Part shown: positions 11,545-22,059 of the stretch, piece by piece
Layout: each line of letters begins with the position of its first letter
How positions within the stretch are numbered: the stretch's first letter is position 1
Translations under genes and position numbers: made by a program
Source: Pseudomicrostroma phylloplanum
Taxonomy: Eukaryota > Basidiomycota > Exobasidiomycetes > Microstromatales
Length of the DNA stretch: 64,000 bases
Assembly (NCBI GenBank): GCA_039545275.1
Contig: BCHS01000002.1
Span: 620,001-684,000, forward strand
Reading direction: 5' to 3'
Notes under the pieces: model-generated
Database searches by the model: none
Seen by the model: only the letters and a program-made list of their open reading frames with translations
What the model was told of the DNA's origin: nothing

Positions 11545-12568
11545 TTACGCCTTGGAGCCTCCGATGAAAGGAATGAACACAGGTGTTTCCTTCTTGTACT
11601 GCTTCCACTTGGGATCATCGCCCAGCTTCTTTTCGATGGACTGCTCCAGCATTGGCACGCCAGAAATGTACCTGATCAGCGCGTACTCCAGAATAGGCGA
11701 CGCAGCCGCGGCCAGGACGATGTAGCGGGGGAACCAAGGCGAGGAGGCAGTGAGGGAAGTAGCGCCCATAGGTCCAGAAGCAGCAGATAGGGCTGAGAGG
11801 GAGAGGATGTACTGGCCGACCCATGATGACACCTCACCAAAATAGTTGGGGTCTGTAAAGAGAAGGCAATATCGGAAGTTCAGACGGCAGCTCTCCAGAC
11901 ACACAGCCCGCTCGTGTCCCATACTCACGTCGACTCCAGGCCCAAACGCCAGATCCGATGAACTGCTCGTCGTGCTTGCCCTGGCTCTTGGCCTCCCTCC
12001 AAAGGGTCTTCTGCCGGTCAGCCACGACCTCAAGACCCCATCCGAGCACCCAGACGCTCAAGCCCAGGAAGTCAAGAGGTCCAAACTTGGGCTGAATGGT
12101 TCGAGGTGTCGTGTTCACAAGCCAAACGGGCAGAGCAGTGATGGCAATCCAAGTGGCCTGCATCATCCATGCACCGAAGAACTTGATGGGAGAAGGCTTG
12201 ATGTCGTCGAAACGCGAGTCACCACCGTGCTTCTGAATACGCTGGAAAAGGAAGGTTCCCAGACGGCCTGCCCAGAGGGCGGTGATACCACTCATGACTA
12301 ACTGCCTTGGGTGGAAGGCGGTAATCGCCGGGATTGTAGCTCCAGCTGTGCCCAGAATAAACTTGCTTCGCAGCGAAGGCCAGTAGAGGGAGAAACCCAC
12401 AGCCGACAGGAAGCCCATTGACCCACAGAGATCATAGTACTTCTCGGTCTTAAGCGGCACAGCAATGGAGGCGCAGGCAGCTGCAAACGAGGAGGTGAAC
12501 AAGGCTCTGTGGTTAGACAGGAAGCGGACAGCGACGCGACTCTCGAAGAGGCTCACCCTGGAATCCAT
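11545..12568 (-). CDS. DUF1295 / steroid-5-alpha-reductase-fold membrane protein
   Basis: Exons 11929-12568 and 11545-11852 flank a 76-nt GTGAGT...TACAG intron and give 315 residues. The junction completes WSRHPNYFGEVSSWVGQYI, the hallmark of DUF1295 proteins and of the related C-terminal domains of sterol reductases and isoprenylcysteine methyltransferases. Several hydrophobic segments support a polytopic ER-type membrane protein. Before the junction lies ADRQKTLWREAKSQGKH, also typical. The reaction is unknown; an NADPH-dependent reductase is the usual guess. The N-terminus is uncertain: 12507-12556 looks like a 50-nt intron (GTGAGC...CTAACCACAG) which, if removed, links this frame to sequence upstream of 12568. 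Confidence 0.88.
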
Positions 12569-12991
12569 AGATCAGTCCGATAGTGGGCTACGCAAATCAA
12601 TGAGAAGGTGAGCTGCGTCAGGTGCTGAGTCGGCGGTTTTTCTGTCATTCCACATCGAGACATACCGCGAGGGCCCTGAGACCAGCCGAGGAAAGCATGG
12701 TCTGGATAATGATAGATTAGGGGAAGATATGGGAGGAGTGTCGACCTGTACAAATCAGCAACTGAGCATCGAGACTAGTCTGGACCCTATTCTGCGTGTG
12801 GGCTCAGGTCATCATCATCCCTGCTCCACTTCTCCAGCTCCAGCCATGGGAATTCTTTCGTGGCTGAGGCTCGTGCGCTCAGCCACGCGACACGGAAAGG
12901 GAAGATCTTCCGGTCCGTAGATTAATTGCCTGCTCATTCCCGAGATTCCTTGCCTTGCGTTGCTCTCCAAAGTCAAGTTGATCTAGAAGGC
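12569..12991. promoter_or_regulatory. Divergent intergenic region between the DUF1295 and homocysteine methyltransferase genes
   Basis: 423 bp between two start codons on opposite strands, so it must hold both promoters. Part of it may instead be an alternative 5' exon of the DUF1295 gene, since its frame stays open on the minus strand up to the splice-like site at 12556. No specific factor site was recognised. Confidence 0.5.
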
Positions 12992-14388
12992 ATGGAGAAG
13001 CTGCATAGTGTGCTGTCTCAATCGACGCTGTCGCCAGGCCAGGCTCTTGTTGGAGTCCTCGATGGCGGTCAGGTGAGCTGAGCCTTCGATTGCCGTCTGT
13101 GTGCTGCGTTCTCATTTGACGAAGCCCGACGCGTTGGTTTCCACAGGGCACCCATCTCTCGACGCTGGGTGTAGACATCACCTCGTCTCTCTTCGGCACT
13201 GCTCTTCTCGCCTCATCGGACCCTGCAGACTTCTCGATAGTGAAGCGCCTCCACAAGGACTACTTTTCATCTGGCGCTCAAATCGTCGGAACGTTGACCT
13301 ACCAGCTAGCAGATTTGGCATGCGAGAAGGCAGGCTGGTCTTCGGAGGGGATCGAGCGGCAGAGGGCGGACATGTGGAACCGTGGGATCACAGGAGCAGG
13401 TGAAGCGCGTGATGAGTGGGTGAAAGAGCAGGGCGAGAAGCTCAAGGGGCGACCCCTCGTCAGTCTGACATTGGGTCCGTATGGAGCATGTCTTGCAAAT
13501 GGCGCAGAGTGTGAGTGCTACGTCGACAACTGCTTGGCCTCACCTACAATCTTACTTCAGGCTGACAGTCAACTGTGCTTCGTCTGTAGACACGGGCGAG
13601 TACTCGTCGCTCTCCTATTTCGACCTCGTTCATTTTCACAAAGATCGGCTCCTCGCAGCAATCGCGTCCCCCACCTTCTCGAGCACTGTGGATATCATCG
13701 CCTTCGAGACAATACCCCGCATAGACGAGGCCGACGCCATTCTGACAGCTCTCGAGGAGGTCCTGCAAGAAGACAGTCAAGGAAAGCTGGCAACATCAGC
13801 GCTGCCTCCAGTCTATATAAGCTTCGTCTTTCCCCCAGAGACAGAAGGACGCTCCTTGCCATACCCGAGTACGGGTGATCGGACAGGCCCAAAGGAGATT
13901 GTCGAGCTGCTTCGGAAGCGCCAGGCGGGGGTCAACTGGCCGATTGCGGGTATTGGTATCAATTGTACAAAGACGAACATTCTGAAGAACGCCTTGGAGC
14001 TCTTTGCGCAAGGAGCTCTAGAGGAGCCGAGGCAATCGGAGGATGAGAAGTTACACCTCTTTGTGAGTGGGCTCGATAACGAGATCCACGTCCGCCCATT
14101 TGCATCTGGACCGACAGTGCTGACCATTCTCGCCTCGTCTCTCCATTGCAACAGGTGTATCCAGATGGAGGACTCGTGTGGGACGCAGTAAATCGATGCT
14201 GGCTCGACCCAACATCAGGCAAGGAGACTAACGAGCCTCCCTCGCCAGCCACATGGGCACGGGACCTCTACAGTCTTGCTGTGTCCACAGCTAGCACTGG
14301 TGCCTGGGCGGGTGTGTGGGTAGGCGGCTGCTGCATGACCGGTCCGAGAGAGATTGAGGAGCTTGCAAGTCTTGTGACAAAGTCGTAG
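12992..14388 (+). CDS. Homocysteine S-methyltransferase (S-adenosylmethionine/S-methylmethionine type)
   Basis: Four exons, 12992-13072, 13147-13510, 13590-14062 and 14155-14388, give 383 residues. All three introns are GTGAGC or GTGAGT...AG. The N-terminus LVGVLDGGQGTHLSTLG and the segment LGPYGACLANGAEYTGEY are typical of the Hcy-binding TIM barrel. The three zinc ligands of the family are in place: Cys274 in GIGINCT and the Cys365-Cys366 pair in VGGCCMTGP. The enzyme transfers a methyl group from S-methylmethionine or S-adenosylmethionine to homocysteine to give methionine (yeast Mht1/Sam4). It is divergent from the DUF1295 gene and convergent with the cyclin gene, ending 97 bp from its stop. 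Confidence 0.94.
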
Positions 14389-14485
14389 GCCTGGGGTAAT
14401 CGGATACGCACTGGGTCATCCCCGCGCATGCTGATGTCGAGGTCTCGACTGATGGTGTGTGACTCGCATGTCGTTCCAGAGTTCG

Positions 14486-15603
14486 CTACCCCGCCGGGGA
14501 CTTTGGCTTCTCTCCGTTCCTCCCATTGAGCTGATCTCTTCTGCGGATCCACTCCCTGATCCCATCCTTCTTCGCCAAAGACCCCATCCCGCCCCACTCC
14601 TCCCTGACGCGACTAGCAGTCCCGTCCTGGTGATCGTACAGCCTCTGCAACCAGGCACAGACGGCCCTCATTTCCTCGAGCGTGACGTCGAAAAGGGTCC
14701 ACCAGGGATATGGCTCCCGGGGAAGGGGCGGGAGCGGGGAGCTAGGGAGGAGGGAGAGATAGTAGATTGAGGACAGGGAGAGCGTGTGCGGCTGGAAGAG
14801 GACCGGGCAGGGTGTTTGCAGCCTGAGAGTGGGAGACGTGGCAATGTCAACGAACAATCTCGACGAATTCCTCTTCACTGGTTGACTAATACTAACATAT
14901 CACTGCAGAAGCCCCAACAGGCTTCGACGACCTCTTTATCCCTTCCGACGCCGAGAATATTGAGGTAATTCATCAGGGTCGCGTACGGCAATTGTACCTC
15001 TAGATGAAACCCAAGCCGCTTGAGGATATGCATCTCATGAAACACCACTGTGTCCTTGTAGGCATAGAAGATAGACGAGTGGTACGTATGAGGCCGATAG
15101 ACGAACTCTTTTGAGCTCGGCGAAGCTGAGGCAGTGGGAGAGCTCTCCTCTTTCGTGCCCTTCACCCTACTCTCCCAGCCGTTGCCCCTCCCTTTCTTCC
15201 TCGCTTCCTCCTCAGCCCAGCGATCCCTATCGATCATCCAGTCGGTGCAATTGATCAAGTCCCTGACCTTGAGCTTCGCTGCGCACTCCTCGACCTTCGC
15301 TCCCAAGTACACGCACGCCATGGCCACGTCCACCACTCCGAATCGATCGGGGGATGTGGTAGCGAAGAAGCGCTGGAACAGGATCTGCGAGGTGGCAGTA
15401 AGCCTTTGCGGAAGACTAAGGAGGGAACATAAGCGGTGGATGAATTGGGCGCCGTGGGCTAGCAGGTCGTGCACTAGGTCAATCGGGAGGTGAGAGGAGG
15501 GCGAGGAGAGGATGTGCGAGGCGGTGAGAAGGGGATTCAGGAGGAGCGGTGGAGGTGCAGAAGAGGCGGCGGAGGAGGCAGATGGCAGAGTAGGGGTGGC
15601 CAT
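14486..15603 (-). CDS. Cyclin L-like transcriptional/splicing cyclin
   Basis: Exons 14897-15603 and 14486-14822 flank a 74-nt intron with a GTTAGT donor and CTCAG acceptor, giving 347 residues. The ATG at 15603 is chosen because the extra upstream frame has no ATG. The first cyclin box includes HRLCSLLSLPQRLTATSQIL, LFQRFFATTSPDRFGVVDVA and VYLGAKVEECAAKLK. A Ser/Lys insert follows, then ILKRLGFHLEVQLPYATLMN and YLNILGV. The splice completes CWGFCSDMLQTPCPVLFQPH of the second fold, matching the cyclin L/K pattern. Partners in this family are CDK11/CDK12-type kinases that regulate RNA polymerase II and splicing. The C-terminus lacks the RS-rich tail of animal cyclin L, as is common in fungi. 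Confidence 0.88.
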
Positions 15604-15817
15604 CTTCGACTCTATCTGACACCCGCAGCTGCTCTTGAGGATTTGCCGCACCAGGGCCAAGGCTACGTGAGGGAATGCTGCAAGGTGAAAGCTCTCTCCC
15701 TCTCATCACCATGACTTTCCGCGTCTTCGCGTTTTGTGCAGCTCCACTCCCACTTCCGCTTTTCTCGCGTGGTGTGCAATGCTGCACTTCTTTTACCCCT
15801 GCTGGTATCACCCATTG
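15604..15817. promoter_or_regulatory. Short divergent promoter between the cyclin L-like and TAD1 genes
   Basis: Only 214 bp separate two opposite start codons, so the two genes very likely share a bidirectional promoter. Both act on RNA (transcription/splicing and tRNA editing), which makes co-expression plausible but unproven. Confidence 0.5.
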
Positions 15818-17741
15818 ATGGCAAGCCCCTCCACTTCGGCATCCTCGAGGCCTTCTCTGGGCGACTTGGTAGCAGAGGCAACACTCTCACTCTACTCAAC
15901 CCTCACGCCGAGCTCACCGACTCATCTATCCGTCAGAAATGGCGCCCTCGAATGGACGATTCTCTCCTCTGTCTCGCTCGTCCTTCCGCCCGCTACGCCT
16001 GCTTCCAACGAGGCGCCGAGAGTAATACCCATTTCACTAGGTACAGGGACCAAGACTACGCCCTATGAGAATCTCAAAGGCACACCAGGAGATGTCCTGC
16101 ACGATCTGCATGCCGAAGTCCTCGCTAGAAGGGGAGCTAGGAGATGGTTGGCGCAGAGGATTGCTGTAGAAGCTCGGTGGGAGAAGCCGAGGCAGGAAGG
16201 ACAAGGTGACGCAGACGTGCTCCTCGATGGTCTTCCTTTGCTGCTGCAAAAGAGAGGCGTCGATCAAAGGTGGCAGCTTCGAGAGGGCATCAAGGTCTGG
16301 TGGTACGTCTCGACTTTGCCATGTGAGTTCCACGACTAGGCTTGGGACTCAATAGCAGCGAATCAGCCATGCTTACCATGTCTCTACTCAACTGGTAGGC
16401 GGCGAGTGCTCCTCGCCTCAATTGGCTCGGCGCAGGGCAAGGGAAGATAATTGGAGTACTCCAAAGGGAAGCGAATCTCTCAGTGACATGCAAAACACGC
16501 CTCCTTTGCACGGTGACACGCCTGACCTTCAAACAAGTGGAGTGCTGCGAGGCCGGCAGATGGTCGATCAAGGCGTGGCAAGGCCAAGATTGAGGACTGT
16601 TCCCGGTCGTCCAGACGCACCTCCTTCTCTCTGCCACTCGTGCACCGACAAACTTCTCCTCTGGTCGCTTCTCGGTTGGCAGGGGGCTGCTCTCAGCAGG
16701 CTTGCAACGGACAGGATGCCCATCGATGGGCTCGTGGTCGGCGCTAGCGGAGTAGATCTGCAAGAGAACGGAGGTGGGGAGCTCTTGTTGAGAGAGATCA
16801 AGAGAGGACTCGATGTCAAGGAACGGTGTAATGATGGCGGTACAGAGCTGAGAAGGCGGCTGGAACAGGCCGGCCTGTCTCACGATTTGAAGCCTCCGCT
16901 GGTCGAGTTCACATATGCCAAATTCCTGCAGTCGCAGGAGTGCATCAGAGAACGGGCGAGAGCCAAAGGTTTGCACCTCGAAGAGGCCACCTTGTCATCC
17001 GAAGCTGCCGCTACGAAGTCAACCGCTGCACCGACCGAAGAAATGCAGTCCATTGCGCTCATACCAGCCTGGGAGAGCTCCTCTTACGTTCGCCCAACTT
17101 CGCTTGACGTCAAATCTGGAGCGGAGCATGCCAATGGCGCCGCAAGAGGCACGACTACCGCACCTGTCACTAAGCTCGAGAAGCTCGTCTACGGAATAAA
17201 GCAAGGAGCCTCTGCCAAGCGTCCCCCGAAGCGTCATCTTTCCGACGGTCGGTACGCCCCTTTGTACGAGAAGAGTCGCTCGAAAGTGTGCAAGCTAGAG
17301 CATTTTCTGCTCATGCGGGATCTTGCGAACGAGCTTGGAATTGCTCTTCCTCTAGACAGCTACGCTGGGCTCAAAGGCAAGGGCGATCAGGATGACCTTG
17401 GAGCTGTTCATCTTGGCCACCTTAAAGCCGAGTGGTATCGACGCTGCAAAGCTCTTCTGAGAGACGAGGCCCTCGATCAAAAGTGGACATGGGAAGAATG
17501 CCGTACGCGGGAGGTCGCCGTCGTAGATGCCTGGCTACGCCAGGTGTCGCTCAGCAGTGGCACTGTGCTAACAGCGGACGGCGACGTAGGTAGCTCAGCG
17601 GACGTTCTCCAGACAGGTCTTGCGCCCGTTCCAGGCGCGCCTCAAGATAGTGTCCTCAGTGGAGACGATGCTCCCCTAAAGGACTGGCTCATCACGCCTC
17701 GCTCGCTGGAAGCCTTCGATGGCGAAGGTGCTTGGCAGTGA
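15818..17741 (+). CDS. TAD1: tRNA-specific adenosine deaminase 1 (ADAT1/Tad1)
   Basis: Exons 15818-16322 and 16399-17741 give 615 residues; the intron is GTGAGT...GGTAG. The deaminase zinc site is visible: His in VLHDLHAEVLARRGARRWL, where the following Glu is the proton shuttle; PCGECSSP formed exactly at the splice junction; and the third ligand in LCHSCTDKLLLWSLLGWQGA. Tad1 converts A37 to inosine next to the anticodon of tRNA-Ala. The protein is longer than the yeast enzyme because of low-complexity inserts between the second and third metal-binding motifs and near the C-terminus. An ATG at 15779 in the same frame is an alternative start. It converges on the kinase gene, with only 63 bp between the stops. 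Confidence 0.93.
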
Positions 17742-17804
17742 GGCGCTGCAATCTCGCAGCCGTAACAAAGCTGATACAAGAGAGGTAGAATCTGTGGTAT
17801 TGCA

Positions 17805-19962
17805 CTACAATCCAATCCCGCCCGATCCCTCCCTAACAAGTCCCAGCTTCGGCACCCTGATATACACATCCTGTCCATGTCCGTCCAAGCTCCTGAACTG
17901 CAGACTGCCTCCAAAGAATTCAGCATACACCCTCGCCATCGGCAGACCTAACCCTGTGTCGGCCATACCTAACGAAGTAGAGGAGAGGGACGTCTTGAGG
18001 GAGTTGTCTGCAGCGGCGGCGCCGGAGCTTGCAGACTGGGAGCGCGAAGAGGATGGGACGGCGGCGTCGATCTGCTCGCCGACGGTGCCCTTGAAGCGGC
18101 CGATCCTCTTGAGGTGCTCGAGCTTTGAGCGGGATCCCAGACCTGCTTGGGCCGAAGCTCCCAGCAAGATAGAAGAGCTTGTTGGCGGTATCGACGACGC
18201 AGAGCCGGACTCGGTAGGCGAGGTTGCAGTCGAGTCCGCTGTGGTCCCAGTACTGTTCTTCCGTCTTGCCTTCTCTTCTTCTGCATGTCGTGCCTCTGCT
18301 TCCAGTTCGAGTCTCCGCCGCACATGGCTGAAGGAGCACAAGACGTCAGTGAGCGTGGAAGTAGGGCTTGAAGCTGGGCCTCCCGGGGTTGGATAGCCGC
18401 TCGGTGTCTGCGATCGATAAATTGCACCTTCTGCGGAGAGGGGAGAAGATGTCGACGCCGAGAAAGCAATGGCTGTGTTCTTGTTGAAGCTTGTAGAGGG
18501 CATAGTAGCTGTCACGAGCTGATCCTCGAGTGGGCTCGGCTGCTGCTGTCGCGCTAGGGATTCTCCTGGGCCTCCATTCGTCGTCGGCTTGGGGTATGAT
18601 GCCAGCCTGGAGACTAGATCAGATACGCCTCCTCCACAATCAGAGACTCGGATGATCAGATCGTCTTCCGGCGGGCCTTCGACGATGGTGGCTCGGAGCG
18701 GTATATCGTCGCGCTCCTCAGGTCTGAAGCGCATCACCGCCCTCATGGCATCCTTGATCAACTCGAAGACGATGAAGGAGAGATGCTCGGGGATGTAAGA
18801 GATAGTGGCCTCGAGGTCGCCATCGACGATCATATGCGGCACTGCTTTCGTTTGAAGGGCTTCCTCGGGCGTCAAATTAGCGTCCTTGGCGAAGATGCGA
18901 GTCAGGAGGTCGATCGACTCTCTGACAATAGACTGGACGGAGAGATGGGTGTGAATGATACCGATATGCTCTGGTTGATTTGACGGACCTGGGTTGTCAT
19001 CGGTGGAGAAGAAGGCGAATGGATCGTCAAGCCTGCGAGGGAAGTGGGGCGAGCAGAAGGTCAGCGGCCCGACAAACCAGCTGCCAGGTGCTAGAGCATA
19101 CTCACGCCTCTGTGAGTGCAATATGCTGCTCGGCAAGGACCCTCCTGCTGATACGACTCTTCAACATCCTTTGCATGAAGCTCTCGAGCTGCTCTGCAGG
19201 AATGTGCTCGGACACCTCGACGACGCCTAGGGCAAGAGAAGGAATCACAGTCAAGCTGTAAACACAGAGGGAGAAAAGAGGCGCAACGAATTGAGCCGAG
19301 GGAGATTCAAAACCCTTCCATCTCTGCAGGGACTCACTGTTCATCGAGGAGCTCCTTCAGCAGCTTGACATACGCCTCGTTCTCTTCGTGACTGCGTATC
19401 ACTGGAAACTTCCTGAAACGGTCGAAAGCCTTCCAGTACAAGTGGTACACCTCGCCCAGATGAGCATTGGTCATGACAACGAAGGGCAAGTTCTGCATGT
19501 CCCTGATCCGCTGGGCGATCCGCACTGGCAGCTCCTCTCGTACAAAGTTTGCAGATCTGAGGATCTTGTCCGGGTCGCGACCGAGCGAGCGTCCAAAGAA
19601 GAGGAGCTGACGGAGTGTGAGATTCTGCGTCTTCTTAGAAGCCCAGAAGTCCAACGCACTGTTTGTAGGTTGAGGAGATCAGGACCAGAGACGACGTCGA
19701 ATGTTTAGCGCTCAGAAAATCCAACTCACGTATTCAAGTAGAAGTGACGACCCAGATCCGAGGTGCTCGACAGGATAGCATTGGAAGAGACCGCTGGGGG
19801 CTGTGGTGAGAGGGTAGCAGCAGATGAGGTGAAGGCTGATACGGTCGCACCGGAGCGACCGGTACCTCTACTCTTGGGCCGAGGTTGTGAACATGGCGAC
19901 AACGAGGGCAGTCGACTCGACGATGCAAAGCAGGCTCGAGTAGCCGTAGTGGCGGCTCGCAT
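17805..19962 (-). CDS. Mitochondrial pyruvate/branched-chain ketoacid dehydrogenase kinase-type protein
   Basis: Four exons, 19730-19962, 19338-19658, 19106-19255 and 17805-19032, give 643 residues. The first ~55 residues are rich in Arg, Ala and Ser with no acids (MRAATTATRACFASSSRLPS), a mitochondrial presequence. Then come LTLRQLLFFGRSLGRDP and the BCDHK helical domain (LPVRIAQRIRDMQNLPFVVM, AEQHIAL). In the GHKL ATPase domain the N-box reads ELIKDAMRAVM, with Asp329 where Asn normally coordinates Mg2+; the G1 box is DCGGG at 366; the G2 box is TGLGLPMARVYAEFFGGSL near 595. About 229 residues separate G1 and G2, far more than in usual PDKs, and they are Ser/Thr/Ala-rich. Family members inactivate E1 by serine phosphorylation. 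Activity of this variant is uncertain. Confidence 0.9.
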
Positions 19963-20123
19963 CGTATGCCTTGCCGAGCTCAGGGATGGAGATGGTGCGG
20001 AATCAGACGTTAAAGGAGGCAGATGGAAGTGCCCTGTGCGAGAAGATCGAGCCTTGCGTGCCTCCACTCCGGCGGAGCAACGAGGGTATATGTACGTACA
20101 GTCTAACATTTTTCTCCTAGGAT

Positions 20124-20221
20124 GGTAGCGTGGCCGAGTGGTTATGGCGCTGCGTTTAGGATTCCTAAATTTTACAGTTCCGCAGTGGGAAACCGCGCGA
20201 GTTCGAACCTCGTCGCTGCCA
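20124..20221 (+). tRNA. tRNA-Leu(UAG) with intron
   Basis: The acceptor stem GGTAGCG pairs with CGCTGCC, with A as discriminator at 20221 and one T-G pair. The D-arm box TGGCCGAGTGG and T-loop GAGTTCGAACCTC are canonical A and B boxes. The anticodon stem CTGCG (20150-20154) pairs with CGCAG (20181-20185). The loop reads TTTAGG, with anticodon TAG at 20157-20159, then an intron of about 19 nt (20161-20179) one base 3' of the anticodon. The intron contains CCTAAA, which can pair with the TTTAGG of the anticodon loop, as expected for the tRNA splicing endonuclease fold. A long variable arm (TGGGAAACC) fits a class II leucine tRNA reading CUA and related CUN codons. Confidence 0.95.
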
Positions 20222-20228
20222 AAATATC

Positions 20229-20233
20229 TTTTT
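20229..20233 (+). terminator. RNA polymerase III terminator (T5)
   Basis: Five Ts begin eight bases after the tRNA discriminator base, the normal place and length for a Pol III stop. Confidence 0.7.
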
Positions 20234-20499
20234 GCGGTCCTCCTAGCCAAGCCCCCGGTAGGCTACAAAGGCCGTTGCCCCAACATGTAATCGTTTTGAC
20301 CAGTGCGATGTTCGTAGAGCGTGAAGCATGATTGTGCGAGCGGGAATAGCATGTCGGGTCGCGGGCCGGCAGAAGCCGATAGCGAAGGTCACCTCCACCC
20401 CCGCTCGCTCCCTTTCCGTGTCAGTGTCGACGTCGCGTTCAGATCAATTTCACAGCTCCTGCCGCTTTCCGCCACTTGATCAACCCCACTCGTGCAACT

Positions 20500-22059
20500 A
20501 TGTCGCTCCGTACACCCAGCGTCCTGGCTGCCTTCAACCCTGACAAGACGGCCTATCCCACGATCGAGACTGTGGGGAAGCTCCTGGCCAGCGATAACAT
20601 CAAGAAGGTGGTGGTCTTGGCCGGAGCGGGTGTTTCGACGGCTTCTGGCATCCCAGACTTCCGCTCGCCAGATGTGAGTTGCCCGTAGGAGCCAAAGTGG
20701 GTGTCGCCTCCCTTGGTCGTAGATCTGACGTGTCTCTTGCTTTGACAGACGGGTCTCTATGCCAACCTGGCCAAGTACAAGCTCCCATACCCCGAGGCCA
20801 TCTTCGAAATCGGCTACTTCCAGTCCACTCCTCAGCCCTTCTTCACTCTCTCCAAGGAGCTCTACCCCGGCAATTTCCACCCCACCCTCACGCACTACTT
20901 CCTCCGCCTCCTAAACGAGAAGGGCAAGCTCCTCCGCGTCTTCACGCAGAACATCGATACCCTCGACCGGCTGGCGGGCCTGCCTGCAGAGAGGATCGTA
21001 GAGGCGCATGGCAGTTTCGCGACGAGTCGGTGTATCAAGTGTGGGACCGAAGTGGATGGAGAGTGGATGAAGGAGAAGTGCCTCAAGGGAGATATTGCTC
21101 GATGTGCGGAGGAGAGATGTAAGAAGAGGACGGGCGGGAAAGGCGGGCTGGTCAAGCCTGACATTGTTTGTGAGTGGGCCGCTTGATGACTTGGGGGAAG
21201 AGTAGCGAAGATGTCTGAACCCTGATATCACCGCTTCCTTCTCAAAGTCTTCGGCGAGGGGTTGCCGAATCGTTTCTTCGAGCGGCTTGGTGACCTGAAA
21301 GAAGCCGACCTCCTCATCACTATGGGCACCAGCTTACAGGTGAGCCAGTACATGACCTGGCCTCCTATACTTCTCGCCGCGCTGACCCCATCAATCTCGC
21401 CCTTCCTTACCCCTCCTCAGGTCCAACCCTTCGCCTCACTAATAGATCGAGTCCCCTCCAGCTGCCCCCGCCTCCTCGTAAACCTCGAACGCGTAGGCGA
21501 CATCGGCTCCGAAGACTCCTCCTCCTCGTCTTCGGGCGGTCTCTCCTCCTACTTCCCCCTGCGCGAATCCGGCTTCGACTTCGACGGCCTCTCCCTGCGG
21601 GACAAGTCCGACAAGCGCGCGATCAGGGACGTCTTCTTTCAAGGAAAGACGGACGAGGGGGCGCTTAAGCTTGCGGGGATTTGTGGATGGGAGGAGGAAT
21701 TGAGGGAGATTTGGGCGAGGGAGAAGAAGGTATTTGATGAGCAGAAGGCCGGAGGGGCAGTGGGAGCGGGAGCAGGAGCGAGCTTGAGGGCAGAGGAGCA
21801 GGTGTCTGGGAAGACGAGCACTGCTCCTCTTCCTGCTGCCGAGGAAGAGGCGGACAAGGTCGCAAAGGAGGTGTCACAGGCTGCCGAGAAGTCGAAGCCG
21901 ACGGAGAAGACTGATGATCATGGCTCAGTTGCAGGTGAGGGTCTCGCGGAACAGGTCTCCAAGCTCTCCGTTTCCCAAGCTACCTCTTCGGATGCAGAAA
22001 AGGAGACGTCGGAGGAAGAGGCAGGGAAGAAGGCGGAAGATCGGAAGCCTAGCTTATAG
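20500..22059 (+). CDS. HST2: Class I sirtuin, Hst2/SIRT2-like NAD+-dependent protein deacylase
   Basis: Four exons, 20500-20673, 20749-21169, 21248-21339 and 21421-22059, give 441 residues. NAD-binding motifs are [20 protein letters not shown] (35-55), [15 protein letters not shown] and VEAHGSF with catalytic His145. [18 protein letters not shown] is completed at a splice site and [13 protein letters not shown] follows. These place it near Hst2/SIRT2. The zinc ribbon is Cys153-x2-Cys156 followed by Cys177-x4-Cys182, an unusual spacing for the second pair. After the core come WEEELREIW, a common sirtuin C-terminal helix, and a ~120-residue Lys/Glu/Ala-rich tail ending [10 protein letters not shown]. 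Likely targets are tubulin or histones in cytosol or nucleus (from the family). A possible poly(A) hexamer AATAAA lies at 22083-22088. Confidence 0.95.

Larger units (their letters stand above)
19963..20499. promoter_or_regulatory. Divergent region carrying the promoters of the kinase and sirtuin genes around a tRNA gene
   Basis: 537 bp between opposite start codons at 19962 and 20500, with the tRNA-Leu gene at 20124-20221 in the middle. The tRNA has internal A and B boxes, so it needs no upstream promoter. Its Pol III complex could act as a boundary between the two Pol II promoters (inference). Confidence 0.45.

Noticed and set aside
14823..14896. Very short (26-nt) intron in the cyclin gene using GTGATA...ACCAG
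   Set aside because: A 74-nt GTTAGT...CTCAG intron over the same place gives a proper second cyclin fold (FCSDMLQTPCPVLFQ), so the short version is unnecessary.
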